A stretch of DNA of 32,625 nt from an uncultured Clostridia bacterium (GTDB lineage: Bacteria; Bacillota; Clostridia; Christensenellales; CALMFG01): positions 1 through 32,625 of the forward strand of contig CALMFG010000004.1 in the NCBI GenBank assembly GCA_937863465.1, read 5' to 3'. This document shows, piece by piece, positions 20,254 through 30,027 of this stretch; within the stretch, counting starts at the first letter, position 1; every line of letters begins with the position of its first letter. Position numbers and translations under genes: made by a program. The notes under the pieces are model-generated. The model was not told the DNA's origin. It did no database searches and saw nothing but the letters and a program-made list of their open reading frames with translations.

Positions 20254-20334
20254 CCTCGTCTTGTGCCTTTCTTGACAGCCTGAATGCGATTAACCGAAGA
20301 ATTTTCCTAACGAAAGTGAGATGATTTTAAAACA

Positions 20335-21600
20335 TCATTCGCAGAGCTTGGCCAGCGCCTTCTTGTCGGCGATGTTGCCGATAAAGTCGGCATTCAGCGT
20401 GCTCATATCGAACACAGCGGGGATGATGCGGATGACATCGTCCATCGTCACTGCCGCAAGCTTTTGCAGGGTCTCCTCCTGGCTGTCCACGCGCCCCAGC
20501 AGGATTTGTGATTTTCCCATGGCCTGCATGCGGCTGCTGGTGCTTTCAAGGCTCAAAAGATAGTTGCCGTGAAGCTGGGTTTTGGAATTCAAAAACTCAT
20601 CTTCGGGGATACCGTCTTTTTTTATTTTCTCAATCTCTTCAAAGATGCGCGCCAGCGCTTTTTCGGCGGTCTTGGCGCCCGTTCCGGCGTAGATGCCGAA
20701 CATACCAGAGCCAACGTAAGAAGCAGGGTATGAGTAGACGCTGTAGACCAGCCCCAGTTCCTCGCGGATGGACTGGAACAACCGAGAGCTCATGGAACCG
20801 CCAAAGAGGTTGGAGAGCACCATATAGGCCATACGGTCGTCGCTGTCGTAGGAAAGGCCTTTAAAGCCCAGCGAGATATGGGTCTGCTCAATGCTTCGGC
20901 TGACAAAACGGGTGTTCTTTTTGGGCGAAAACTCAATAATCGGCGAAGCGGCATACTCCGAAGATTCGGGGTTTTTCACATCGCCGAAGTATTGCTCCAA
21001 CAGCGCAATCAGCTTGGGTTCGTCGATTTTGCCCGCCACCGAAATCACCATATTGTCAGGGTAATAGTGCCGTCCCATATAGTCGATAAGGTCTTTGCGT
21101 TTAAACCGCTTGACGTTTTCGGCGGGTCCGATGATGGGTTTGGAATAATCTGAACCCTCAAAGTAATCAATGGAGACCTGTTCCAAAGCCAGTTCGTCCG
21201 GCTGGTCATTGACCATCGCAATCTCTTCTAAAATAACATAGCGCTCTTTATCCAGTTCGCCTTCATCCAGAACCGCGTTCTTGACCAGGTCGGAAAGGAT
21301 ATCGACCGCCACTTCAGTATCATCCGAAACCACCTTGGCGTAGTAGCAGGTGGCGTCCTTGGCGGTGAAAGCGTTCACCTGTCCGCCGATTTTATCAAAC
21401 GCGATGGCGATATCCTTGGCGCTTCGCGTGGTAGTACCCTTAAAAAGCATATGTTCGATGACGTGGGAGATGCCGTTTTCCTTATCGTTTTCATAGACTG
21501 AACCGGTTTTTACCCAAACGCCAATGCTGACCGAATTGAAATGCGGAAGATTCTCCATCACTACCGTGATGCCGTTATGTAATCGATGTGTTTTAATCAT
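20335..21600 (-). CDS. M16-family zinc peptidase (mitochondrial processing peptidase-like)
   Basis: HFNSVSIGVWVKTGSVYE, HVIEHMLFKGT (HxxEH), VNAFTAKDATCYYAKV. Confidence 0.93.
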   Translation of the reverse strand: MIKTHRLHNGITVVMENLPHFNSVSIGVWVKTGSVYENDKENGISHVIEHMLFKGTTTRSAKDIAIAFDKIGGQVNAFTAKDATCYYAKVVSDDTEVAVDILSDLVKNAVLDEGELDKERYVILEEIAMVNDQPDELALEQVSIDYFEGSDYSKPIIGPAENVKRFKRKDLIDYMGRHYYPDNMVISVAGKIDEPKLIALLEQYFGDVKNPESSEYAASPIIEFSPKKNTRFVSRSIEQTHISLGFKGLSYDSDDRMAYMVLSNLFGGSMSSRLFQSIREELGLVYSVYSYPASYVGSGMFGIYAGTGAKTAEKALARIFEEIEKIKKDGIPEDEFLNSKTQLHGNYLLSLESTSSRMQAMGKSQILLGRVDSQEETLQKLAAVTMDDVIRIIPAVFDMSTLNADFIGNIADKKALAKLCE

Positions 21601-21717
21601 GCAGGTTCCTTTGTTGATTTTTTTAAATTTATGTAATAGAGTATATCACAAGCTAATGGCATACAATAACAAATTATTTGTGAAACATCAGTGATTAATC
21701 GGAACGGAGCAAAACAT

Positions 21718-22974
21718 ATGACATGCGAAATCCTGTCCATCGGAACCGAGCTTTTGATGGGCGACACGGTAAACACCAATGCTTCGGCTGTCGCCAAAGT
21801 GCTGGCCGACTTAAGTATCGATAGCTTTTACCAGACTGTGGTAGGGGACAATCCCGATCGGCTGAAAGCGGCGATTGAAACCGCGTTTTCCAGAGCCGAT
21901 ATGGTCATCACCACCGGCGGTCTTGGGCCCACATATGACGACATCACCAAGGAAATCGTGGCCGGGTATTTCGGGAAAAAACTGGTGCAGGACGAAAAAG
22001 CGATTGAGAGCATCAATCGGTTGTTTGATTCGCTGGGACGCCTCATGACCGAAAACAACCTGCGTCAGGCGCTGGTCATTGAAGGGTGCACGGTGCTGGA
22101 TAATGAATACGGACTTGCGCCGGGCATCTATTATGAGCAGGACGGCAAGACGGTGGTCATGCTGCCCGGCCCGCCCTACGAGATGGAACCTATGCTGAAA
22201 AACAAGCTGTTCCCTATCCTCGAACAGCGCTCGGGGTTCACATTGGTCTCTAAAAACATACGGATATTCGGCATCGGGGAATCCCGCGTGGAGGATACGC
22301 TGTATGACCTGATGACGAAGAGCACCAGCCCCACAGTGGCGCCCTACGCCAAACAGGGCGAGGTGACCGTGCGCGTGACGGCGCGGGCGATAAACCGCGA
22401 AGCGGGGCTGGAAATCGTCGATCCTGTGGTGGAGAAAATCCGCGCTATCTTCGGTGAGAACGTCTATGCGGTGGATACGCCGAACCTGCAGACCGCGCTG
22501 GTGGAAACGCTGAAAGCCAAGGGGCTGACCGTCGCAACCGCCGAAAGCTGTACCGGCGGACTAATCGCCAAGAAAATCACTGAGATTCCTGGGTCATCCG
22601 ACGTATTCGGATACGGCGTGGTCTCATACGCCAATGACGCCAAGATGAGCATTCTTGGCGTCAGCGAAAGCACGCTGAAAAAATGCGGCGCGGTCAGCCG
22701 CGAAACCGCCGCCGAGATGGCCGAAGGCATTCAACGATTAAGCGGTGCGGACATCGCCATTTCGGTCACGGGCATCGCTGGACCGGGAGGGGGAAGCGAA
22801 GAAAAGCCGGTGGGGCTAGTCTATATCGGCATCTGCGGGCCGAACGGCACCGAGACGCACGAGTTTCGCCTAAGCCGCGGACGGAAAGATGAACGCGCGG
22901 CCATCCGCGAAAACGCCAGTCAGAACGCATTATATCTGGCATTAAAAAAAGCAGAAGCAATCAAAAAAGCTTAA
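21718..22974 (+). CDS. cinA: CinA competence/damage-inducible family protein (PNC amidohydrolase C-terminal domain)
   Basis: CEILSIGTELLMGDTVNTNA, TTGGLGPTYDDITKE, TAESCTGGLIAKKITEIPGSSDVFGYGVVSYAN. ATG 21718 with upstream GGAG preferred over the GTG at 21691. Confidence 0.94.
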   Translation: MTCEILSIGTELLMGDTVNTNASAVAKVLADLSIDSFYQTVVGDNPDRLKAAIETAFSRADMVITTGGLGPTYDDITKEIVAGYFGKKLVQDEKAIESINRLFDSLGRLMTENNLRQALVIEGCTVLDNEYGLAPGIYYEQDGKTVVMLPGPPYEMEPMLKNKLFPILEQRSGFTLVSKNIRIFGIGESRVEDTLYDLMTKSTSPTVAPYAKQGEVTVRVTARAINREAGLEIVDPVVEKIRAIFGENVYAVDTPNLQTALVETLKAKGLTVATAESCTGGLIAKKITEIPGSSDVFGYGVVSYANDAKMSILGVSESTLKKCGAVSRETAAEMAEGIQRLSGADIAISVTGIAGPGGGSEEKPVGLVYIGICGPNGTETHEFRLSRGRKDERAAIRENASQNALYLALKKAEAIKKA

Positions 22975-22998
22975 TGCGTTTTTCGCATCAAGCTTTTT
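22964..22998. terminator. Bidirectional hairpin terminator shared by cinA (+) and MFS gene (-), overlapping the cinA stop codon
   Basis: AAAAAGCTT-A-ATGCG-TTTTT-CGCAT-C-AAGCTTTTT. Confidence 0.75.
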
Positions 22999-23017
22999 AT
23001 TGTTGAAATACATGGGA

Positions 23018-24286
23018 TTATTCCGGCATCTCTTCCAGCTCGATATCCGCCGGATTGGTATGCACGGGGTGGTCGATTTTGACGAAGACGGCGACCGCCA
23101 GATTGGTCAGCGAGAGCGCCGCGGCGCCGTAGAATACATACTGCGGGCCAAAGTGCGTCCAGACGATGCCGCCGAGATAGGCGCAAAGGATACTGACCAC
23201 ATGGTCCATACTCATGCCGGTGGTCAGGGTATGCGTGATGTCCGTCTCGGATTTGGCAATGGCGCGTAAGTATGACACACGGATGATATCCATGCTCTCG
23301 CTCATCATATCCAGCACATACAGCCCATAGGCCAGAAATACGGGCAGACCGACCAGCGCGAGCTTACCCATGGCAAACATGCCGCTGACGACGCCGTAGA
23401 GCACATAGACGCCGATAAAGGTGATGGCGTCAAAATACAGCATCTTTTTAATGCCGATTTTATCGATATACCGTCCGACAGCCGGAATGAAGAACATGCA
23501 GGCAAAACCGCCCAGCATGTTAAGAACAGAAAGCGTATCTGCGCCCTTGGAGAGAATTTCGATGAGCACCCAAGGCCCGAAAACAAGTGCAATCTGCTTC
23601 TGTGCGCCATAGAGCACGGCCAGGATGTAATAGAACTTATAATCCTTATCAAATACCAGCTTGATTTTCCGGTGCGACTGCACGGCCGCGCCGATGCGTT
23701 TATTGAGAGTGATGAGCAGAATCAGCGCCACCAGCGTAAACGCGCCGGACAGAATGAAAATCCATTTAATTTTGGTGGTAAAGGAAAACAGTCCAAAGCG
23801 GAACCCGAAAAACACAATCAGCGCCGCTACCAGATTGAACGCGGTCTTCACCCCGCCAAAGGTACCCAGCCACCGCCCGATGGTCCGTTTGTCCTCGATG
23901 AGCGACATGCCGATGGATTTTTCCAAAGGAAAGAACAGGTGCATGCCCATTGAGTTGACGAACAGAAAGACGGCCATGACGGTAAACATGGGCGTTAAGA
24001 AACCCAGCGCCATGATGCCGAGAAAGGACAGCGTCTGCGCGATGACCGCGATACGGATATCGCCGAGATAGGACAGGACGGCGATGACCAGAAGGCTTAA
24101 TATGCCCGGCAGTTCACGCGGGAACTCGATCAGCCCGCGCTGGTAGGACGTGACCGAATAGGCGTCTTTAAAGTAGTTGGAGAACACCATGTTGGAAAGC
24201 CCCAGCGCCAGACTGACAAACGCCAGCGTAAAGATAAACAGAATGATGTTCTTGTTGTTGGTCTTGAAGAATTTTTTAATCATCAT
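23018..24286 (-). CDS. Major facilitator superfamily-like transporter
   Basis: 422 aa, about 12 hydrophobic segments; MFS-like segments (GLSNMVFSNYFKDAY, LSYLGDIRIAVIAQTLSFLGI, FFIPAVGRYIDKIGIKKML). Confidence 0.75.
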   Translation of the reverse strand: MMIKKFFKTNNKNIILFIFTLAFVSLALGLSNMVFSNYFKDAYSVTSYQRGLIEFPRELPGILSLLVIAVLSYLGDIRIAVIAQTLSFLGIMALGFLTPMFTVMAVFLFVNSMGMHLFFPLEKSIGMSLIEDKRTIGRWLGTFGGVKTAFNLVAALIVFFGFRFGLFSFTTKIKWIFILSGAFTLVALILLITLNKRIGAAVQSHRKIKLVFDKDYKFYYILAVLYGAQKQIALVFGPWVLIEILSKGADTLSVLNMLGGFACMFFIPAVGRYIDKIGIKKMLYFDAITFIGVYVLYGVVSGMFAMGKLALVGLPVFLAYGLYVLDMMSESMDIIRVSYLRAIAKSETDITHTLTTGMSMDHVVSILCAYLGGIVWTHFGPQYVFYGAAALSLTNLAVAVFVKIDHPVHTNPADIELEEMPE

Positions 24287-24437
24287 ATATCGTCACTTTA
24301 AAATTTATTTTTGTCGGGTTGAATGATATCAGCGGATATTATATCATAGTTGAGACTGGCTGATAAAAAGTTTTTGTTGAATTTTAAAAACAAATGTATA
24401 ATATAGGTTAAGAAATAGAGATAGAGGTGGATATACC

Positions 24438-26852
24438 ATGCCTGCACAAAAAACGGGGTCTAAAACGGGTACACGTGAGCACACACAAAAAGGCAAAGCA
24501 AAGAAACCCAAGCATCCGCTGGCCAAGGAATTTCAGGGCGTCATTTTGATTGCACTGGCCATCGCGCTCGGCATTTCAATCTACTCGGGCGGTCTTGGAA
24601 TGGTCGGGGCATTCTTGAAGTCCCTGATGCTGGGCCTTACCGGTGTTTTCGCCTATGCGCTGGCACCGCTGCTGTTTATAATCGGCGTGTTTCTCATCGC
24701 CGATTTCAAGTCGCAAGCCTTTGCCAATTTAACAACGTTCTACATCATCGGCGCGTTGTCGCTGGCGTCGCTGATTCATACCATATCCTTTTCGTCGCTG
24801 GATTTAACCGATCGGTATTTCGCGTTTATCGGGCATTCCTATCTGGCCGGAACGGATCAGAATTTCGGCGGCGGCGCGATTGGCGCGCTTTTAAGCTACC
24901 CTATCAATCTCTGGATGGGTAAGACCGGATGTTATCTGGTCTTTATATTAGGCCTTCTGCTGTCGCTCATGGTCATCACCAATTTCTCCATCAAAGCGAT
25001 GGTGAAAAACCTGAAAGCCGCCGGCGCTTCGGCACGGCAGAATATCCAGGAAAGAAAAAGTGAACGGGCGGAGACGAGAAGCCGTGTGAATGCAAATCAG
25101 CTGAACAACTCGGCATTCTTGGAAGAGAATCCAACGAAGAAGAAAGAGATGTTTGTCTTTGAGGATAAACCGGGACTGGTGAAGCAGGACGGAGAGCTGG
25201 ATGAGATTGATCGGATATCCACGCGCGCCGACCGCGGGAAGCATCCGGTCATTGTGCCTGAGGAATTTGACGATTTTAGTGCGGCCAAAAATAACGAGCC
25301 GAGACGGGATATCAAAATCACCGACATGTATGATGCGCCGGACAGCGGGAAATCCGTGACTGGCGGCAGTGCAAATTCGGCGCTGGATGACGGCTTAAGC
25401 GAGATTGAGCCGTACGTAAAGCCGCCGTACGCCCTGCTGAACACGCCGCCGATAAAACAAGGCTCCAAGGCCAACGAGACTAAATTGCGCGAGCAGGCGC
25501 ATGTTCTGGAAGAAACCTTGCGTTCGTTCAACCTGGACGCCAAGGTGGTCAACATATGCCGCGGGCCGGTCGTGACGCGGTTTGAGGTGGTGCCTGCGCC
25601 GGGTGTCCGTGTTTCCAAAATCGTCAGTCTGGCCGATGACATCGCGCTGAATTTGGCGGCGCAGAGTATCCGTATCGAAGCGCCCATACCTGGACGCGCG
25701 GCCATCGGCATTGAAGTGCCGAACGAAGAGCTGACGACCGTTTATTTAAAGGAACTCATCGATTCTTCCGAATTTCGAAATACACAGAGTTATCTGACGT
25801 TCGGACTCGGCAAGGACATCACGGGCAAAAAGATTTTTGCCGATATTGCGCAGATGCCGCATCTGCTGGTGGCCGGAGCGACCGGCGCAGGAAAATCGGT
25901 CTGCATCAACAGCCTCATCATGAGCATCCTGTATAACGCATCACCTGAGGATGTGCGCATGATTTTGGTTGACCCCAAGGTGGTCGAGCTTTCGGTGTTC
26001 AATGACATCCCGCATCTGCTGGTGCCTGTGGTGACCGACGCCAAAAAGGCGGCCAGCGCCGTCAACTGGGCAGTGGTGGAGATGCAGCGTCGGTATCAGG
26101 TTCTGGCGGGCGAAGGCAGCCGGAACATCGACGAATATAACGAAAAAGCGTTTGCCGAAGGCGAAAAGAAGATGCCCAAGATCATCGTGGTCATCGACGA
26201 GCTGGCCGACCTCATGAAGGTTTCGGCGAGGGAGCTGGAGGATGCGATATACCGCATCGCCCAGTTGGGCAGAGCCTGCGGCATCCATCTGATTTTGGCG
26301 ACTCAGCGGCCGTCTGTGGACGTCATCACGGGCACCATCAAGGCCAACATCCCGTCCCGAATCGCGTTTGCGGTTTCTTCGCACACCGATTCACGCACGA
26401 TCATCGATATCGGCGGCGCGGAGAAGCTCTTGGGCAAGGGCGATATGCTGTTCTATCCGGCAGGCAAAGATCAGCCGGTGCGCGTTCAGGGGTGCTTTGT
26501 GACCAACGGTGAAGTCAACGCGGTGGCCGAATTCTTAAAATCCAGAAAAGCCAGCCCATATGACCGAAGCGCGGTGGAGGACATCAAAAACGGTGTGACC
26601 CGGGATGACGAAAACGGCGGAGCGGACGACGAAGCCGATGACCTGCTGCCAAAGGCAGTAGAGATTGTGCTGGAATATGAGCAGGCATCCATATCCATGC
26701 TCCAGCGGCGTTTGCGCGTGGGCTACGCGCGGGCTGCGAGACTGATTGACGAGATGGAGATTCGAAACATCGTTTCGCGCTCCGAGGGCCCAAAACCCCG
26801 GCAGGTACTCATCAGCTGGGAACAATATAACGATATGTTCAAAGGAAATTAA
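24438..26852 (+). CDS. ftsK: DNA translocase FtsK/SpoIIIE
   Basis: N-terminal multi-TM region; HLLVAGATGAGKSVCINSLIMS, DPKVVELSVFNDIPHLL, ATQRPSVDVITGTIKANIPSRIAF, C-terminal gamma domain. Confidence 0.96.
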   Translation: MPAQKTGSKTGTREHTQKGKAKKPKHPLAKEFQGVILIALAIALGISIYSGGLGMVGAFLKSLMLGLTGVFAYALAPLLFIIGVFLIADFKSQAFANLTTFYIIGALSLASLIHTISFSSLDLTDRYFAFIGHSYLAGTDQNFGGGAIGALLSYPINLWMGKTGCYLVFILGLLLSLMVITNFSIKAMVKNLKAAGASARQNIQERKSERAETRSRVNANQLNNSAFLEENPTKKKEMFVFEDKPGLVKQDGELDEIDRISTRADRGKHPVIVPEEFDDFSAAKNNEPRRDIKITDMYDAPDSGKSVTGGSANSALDDGLSEIEPYVKPPYALLNTPPIKQGSKANETKLREQAHVLEETLRSFNLDAKVVNICRGPVVTRFEVVPAPGVRVSKIVSLADDIALNLAAQSIRIEAPIPGRAAIGIEVPNEELTTVYLKELIDSSEFRNTQSYLTFGLGKDITGKKIFADIAQMPHLLVAGATGAGKSVCINSLIMSILYNASPEDVRMILVDPKVVELSVFNDIPHLLVPVVTDAKKAASAVNWAVVEMQRRYQVLAGEGSRNIDEYNEKAFAEGEKKMPKIIVVIDELADLMKVSARELEDAIYRIAQLGRACGIHLILATQRPSVDVITGTIKANIPSRIAFAVSSHTDSRTIIDIGGAEKLLGKGDMLFYPAGKDQPVRVQGCFVTNGEVNAVAEFLKSRKASPYDRSAVEDIKNGVTRDDENGGADDEADDLLPKAVEIVLEYEQASISMLQRRLRVGYARAARLIDEMEIRNIVSRSEGPKPRQVLISWEQYNDMFKGN

Positions 26853-26857
26853 CGAAA

Positions 26858-28204
26858 ATAAATAATTCTAAAGAAAACAAAAAACCAATCATCGGCATCA
26901 TCTCGCTGGGGTGTGCTAAAAATACGGTAGACACCGAGATGATGATGGGCATCCTTCAGCGTGCGGGCTACGCGTTTACGTCCGAACCCGAAGAAGCGGA
27001 TGTGATGATTGTCAACACCTGCGGATTCATCAATGACGCCAAAAAGGAATCCATCGATACCATCTTTGAGACCGCCACCCTAAAGGACGGCAAACTTCAG
27101 GGTGTTGTCGTGACAGGATGCCTTTCCAAGCGATACAAAGATGTGCTGTTCGACGAGATTCCCGAAGCCGATGTTTTCCTCGGCACCGAAAACTATCACC
27201 ATATTGTCGAGGCTGTGGAAACCGCTTTTCGCGGGGAACGCAGGACTTTCTTTGAAACCGAGAACATCAACTACGAAAATGAAGACCGCGTGCTGACCAC
27301 CTATCCGCACAGCGCATATATCAAGATTGCCGAAGGGTGTGACAACCGATGCGCCTACTGCGCCATCCCGTTCATTCGCGGCAATTACCGCAGTCGGACG
27401 ATGGAGAGCATCGTGGACGAAGCGAAGATTCTGGTTTCGCGGGGCGTGAAGGAGATAACGCTGATTGCGCAGGATACCACCCAGTACGGTGTGGATATCT
27501 ACGGCAAAGCGCGACTGCCTGAACTCCTTAAAAAAGTTGCGGCTGTGAAAGGCGTCGCCTGGCTGCGCGTGCTCTACAGCTACCCCGAACGCGTCACTGA
27601 CGAACTGCTGGAAACCATCTATACAACTCCGAATATCGTCAATTATCTGGATATGCCGATTCAGCATTTCAGCGATTCGGTATTAAAAGCGATGAACCGA
27701 AAGAGCAGCTATGCTTCGGTGACGGCCCTGCTGAAAAAGCTGAGGGAACATTACCCCGACATGACCTTACGCACCACATTGCTGGTCGGTTTTCCCGGGG
27801 AAAGCAAACAGGACTTCGATCGGCTCTTAAAGAGCGTCAAGGAAACAGAGTTTGATCGGCTGGGGTGTTTTGCTTTTTCCAGAGAAGAGGGAACCAAAGC
27901 CTTTGATATGCCGGAGACGGTGAGCGAGAAGGAAAAAGAAAAACGCCGCGAGAAGGTGATGGCCGCGCAGGCCGACATCTCTCTGGCTAAAAATAAAGCG
28001 TGTATCGGGGAAACCATACGCGTCATCATCGACGAATATGATGACGATATCTTTATGTATATCGCAAGGTCCGAGGCATGCGCGCCTGAATCGGACGGGA
28101 AAGTCTATGTGTCGTCGCCCGAACCGCTGAAAATCGGTGAATTCTATGACGTCATCATCACCAACGCTGAATATCATGATCTGATGGGAGAGATTAACGA
28201 ATAA
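26858..28204 (+). CDS. rimO: Ribosomal protein S12 methylthiotransferase RimO (start uncertain; first ATG at 26939 truncates the conserved N-terminus)
   Basis: Upstream of ATG 26939 the same frame reads PIIGIISLGCAKNTVDTE; downstream VNTCGFINDAKKESIDTI, GCDNRCAYCAIPFIRG (radical SAM CxxxCxxC). No ATG/GTG/TTG in frame between the TAA at 26828 and 26939; the start given here is an ATA placeholder. Confidence 0.9.
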   Translation: MNNSKENKKPIIGIISLGCAKNTVDTEMMMGILQRAGYAFTSEPEEADVMIVNTCGFINDAKKESIDTIFETATLKDGKLQGVVVTGCLSKRYKDVLFDEIPEADVFLGTENYHHIVEAVETAFRGERRTFFETENINYENEDRVLTTYPHSAYIKIAEGCDNRCAYCAIPFIRGNYRSRTMESIVDEAKILVSRGVKEITLIAQDTTQYGVDIYGKARLPELLKKVAAVKGVAWLRVLYSYPERVTDELLETIYTTPNIVNYLDMPIQHFSDSVLKAMNRKSSYASVTALLKKLREHYPDMTLRTTLLVGFPGESKQDFDRLLKSVKETEFDRLGCFAFSREEGTKAFDMPETVSEKEKEKRREKVMAAQADISLAKNKACIGETIRVIIDEYDDDIFMYIARSEACAPESDGKVYVSSPEPLKIGEFYDVIITNAEYHDLMGEINE

Positions 28205-28747
28205 ATGAATACCGCTAATATACTGACAATCAGCCGCATTTTGCTGGTACCCGTGTTTATCCTGTTTTTTTACCTGCGCATACCCTATGCCACCATTTTC
28301 GCGCTGATTATCTTTATTGCCGCTTCGCTGACCGACCTCGTGGACGGCATGGTGGCCCGAAAGTATAATCAGGTGACCGACTTCGGGAAGTTCATCGACC
28401 CGATCGCCGATAAACTGCTGGCGCTGGCCGGCATTCTCATGCTGATGAGCGTCGATAAGATTCATCCGGTCATCGCGTTTGTGCTCATCGCACGCGAAAT
28501 GATTATGAGCGGTTTCCGCCTGGTGGCGGCCGCCAAGGGACAGGTGATGGCCGCGGGAATTTTAGGAAAAATCAAGACGGTCACTCAGCTGATCGCCATC
28601 TGCGTTCTGCTGATTACCGAATATCTGCCGCCGTTGTTCTACTATATCGGCTATATCACGCTGTATATCAGCGTGGTTTTCTCGGTGTGGTCGTGCGTGG
28701 ATTACATCGTCAAGAACCGAAGTGCGCTGGATTTGCGTAATTTATAA
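28205..28747 (+). CDS. pgsA: CDP-diacylglycerol--glycerol-3-phosphate 3-phosphatidyltransferase
   Basis: NTANILTISRILLVPVFI, DLVDGMVARKYNQVTDFGKFIDPIADKLL (CDP-alcohol phosphatidyltransferase motif). Confidence 0.95.
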   Translation: MNTANILTISRILLVPVFILFFYLRIPYATIFALIIFIAASLTDLVDGMVARKYNQVTDFGKFIDPIADKLLALAGILMLMSVDKIHPVIAFVLIAREMIMSGFRLVAAAKGQVMAAGILGKIKTVTQLIAICVLLITEYLPPLFYYIGYITLYISVVFSVWSCVDYIVKNRSALDLRNL

Positions 28748-28754
28748 AAAAAGC

Positions 28755-28799
28755 TTGCTAAAAAGGCGAACATATAGTACTATAAAAACAGATGTTCGC
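28755..28799 (+). promoter_or_regulatory. recA promoter region with widely spaced inverted repeat GCGAACAT...ATGTTCGC
   Basis: TTGCTA (28755-28760) - 17 nt - TACTAT (28778-28783); perfect 8-bp inverted repeat at 28766-28773 / 28792-28799 with an 18-nt gap; half-sites resemble Gram-positive LexA half-sites (CGAAC/GTTCG). Confidence 0.45.
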
Positions 28800-28822
28800 A
28801 ATTATCTTTCGAGGAGAAAACT

Positions 28823-29887
28823 ATGAATAGCGATAAAAGCAAAGCGCTGGATCTGGCGTTGGCGCAGATTGAAAAGCAGTTCGGCAAGGGCGCCATCATG
28901 AAGCTGGGCGAAGACGAAGGCGTCAATGTGTCGGTCATCCCGACCGGATGCCTGGAACTGGATATTGCGCTGGGTGTGGGCGGTGTTCCGCGCGGACGCG
29001 TGATTGAGCTCTTTGGGCCCGAAAGCTCGGGCAAGACCACCGTGGCTTTGCATATGATCGCTTCGGCCCAGAGTCTGGGCGGTGCGGCGGCGTTTATCGA
29101 CGCCGAACATGCGCTGGACCCGAAATACGCCAAGGCTCTCGGCGTGGATATCGACAACCTCTACGTTTCCCAGCCGGACACCGGCGAACAGGCACTGGAA
29201 ATCACCGAAATGCTGATTCGTTCCGGCGCACTGGATATCGTGGTCATCGATTCGGTGGCGGCGCTGGTGCCCAAGGCCGAAATCGACGGCGAGATGGGCG
29301 ACACACACGTGGCTTTGCAGGCACGGCTGATGAGCCAGGCGCTTCGCAAACTGGCGGGGGTTTTGAATAAATCCAATACCGTGGCGGTGTTCATCAACCA
29401 GCTGCGTGAAAAAGTGGGCGTGATGTTCGGGAACCCCGAAGTTACCCCGGGCGGACGAGCTTTGAAATTCTATTCCTCGGTTCGGTTGGATGTCCGCCGC
29501 ATTGAGACCTTAAAGAACGGCACCGAGATGGTGGGCAACCGCACACGTGTCAAGGTGGTGAAAAACAAGGTGGCGCCGCCGTTTAAACAGGCCGAGTTTG
29601 ATATCATCTACGGCGAGGGCATCTCGTTTGAAAGCTCTCTGATTTCGCTGGGTGTGGAATGCGGGCTCATCGATAAAGCGGGTGCGTGGCTCTCCTATAA
29701 CAATGAGCGCATCGGTCAGGGCCGTGACAATGCAAGGAAATATTTAATCGACAATCCGAAGATAGCGCAGGAACTGAAAGCCAAGATTCTGGACGAATAC
29801 GGCCTCGGCGAAAACAAGGACGGCAAGGCGCCAAAAGCCAAGCTGAAAACCGCATCGGATGACGATTCCAAGGGTTCGGACGAATAA
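28823..29887 (+). CDS. recA: Recombinase RecA
   Basis: [73 protein letters not shown]. Confidence 0.99.
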   Translation: MNSDKSKALDLALAQIEKQFGKGAIMKLGEDEGVNVSVIPTGCLELDIALGVGGVPRGRVIELFGPESSGKTTVALHMIASAQSLGGAAAFIDAEHALDPKYAKALGVDIDNLYVSQPDTGEQALEITEMLIRSGALDIVVIDSVAALVPKAEIDGEMGDTHVALQARLMSQALRKLAGVLNKSNTVAVFINQLREKVGVMFGNPEVTPGGRALKFYSSVRLDVRRIETLKNGTEMVGNRTRVKVVKNKVAPPFKQAEFDIIYGEGISFESSLISLGVECGLIDKAGAWLSYNNERIGQGRDNARKYLIDNPKIAQELKAKILDEYGLGENKDGKAPKAKLKTASDDDSKGSDE

Positions 29888-29899
29888 TTTAAACTGATG

Positions 29900-29925
29900 A
29901 AAAGGCCGTTTATAGCGGCCTTTTT
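29900..29925 (+). terminator. Rho-independent terminator downstream of recA
   Basis: AAAAGGCCG-TTTATAG-CGGCCTTTTT. Confidence 0.85.
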
Positions 29926-29993
29926 GGCACATTGTCCAAAAACAAGCGAAAAAAGTCAGATGTGAATAAATTTTTACGTTTAAACCCTACCCC

Positions 29994-30022
29994 TTGAAAG
30001 CGTTTTGGATATATAATATAAT
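29994..30022 (+). promoter_or_regulatory. Sigma70-type promoter of the OLE RNA-oapA locus
   Basis: TTGAAA (29994-29999) - 17 nt - TATAAT (30017-30022); predicted start at ~30028-30030 coincides with the 5' strand of the terminal helix. Confidence 0.75.
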
Positions 30023-30027
30023 CCATT

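Noticed and set aside
20272-20277. TTGACA in the lysS/M16 gap as a promoter
   Set aside because: No matching -10 downstream and it would fire into the convergent M16 gene.
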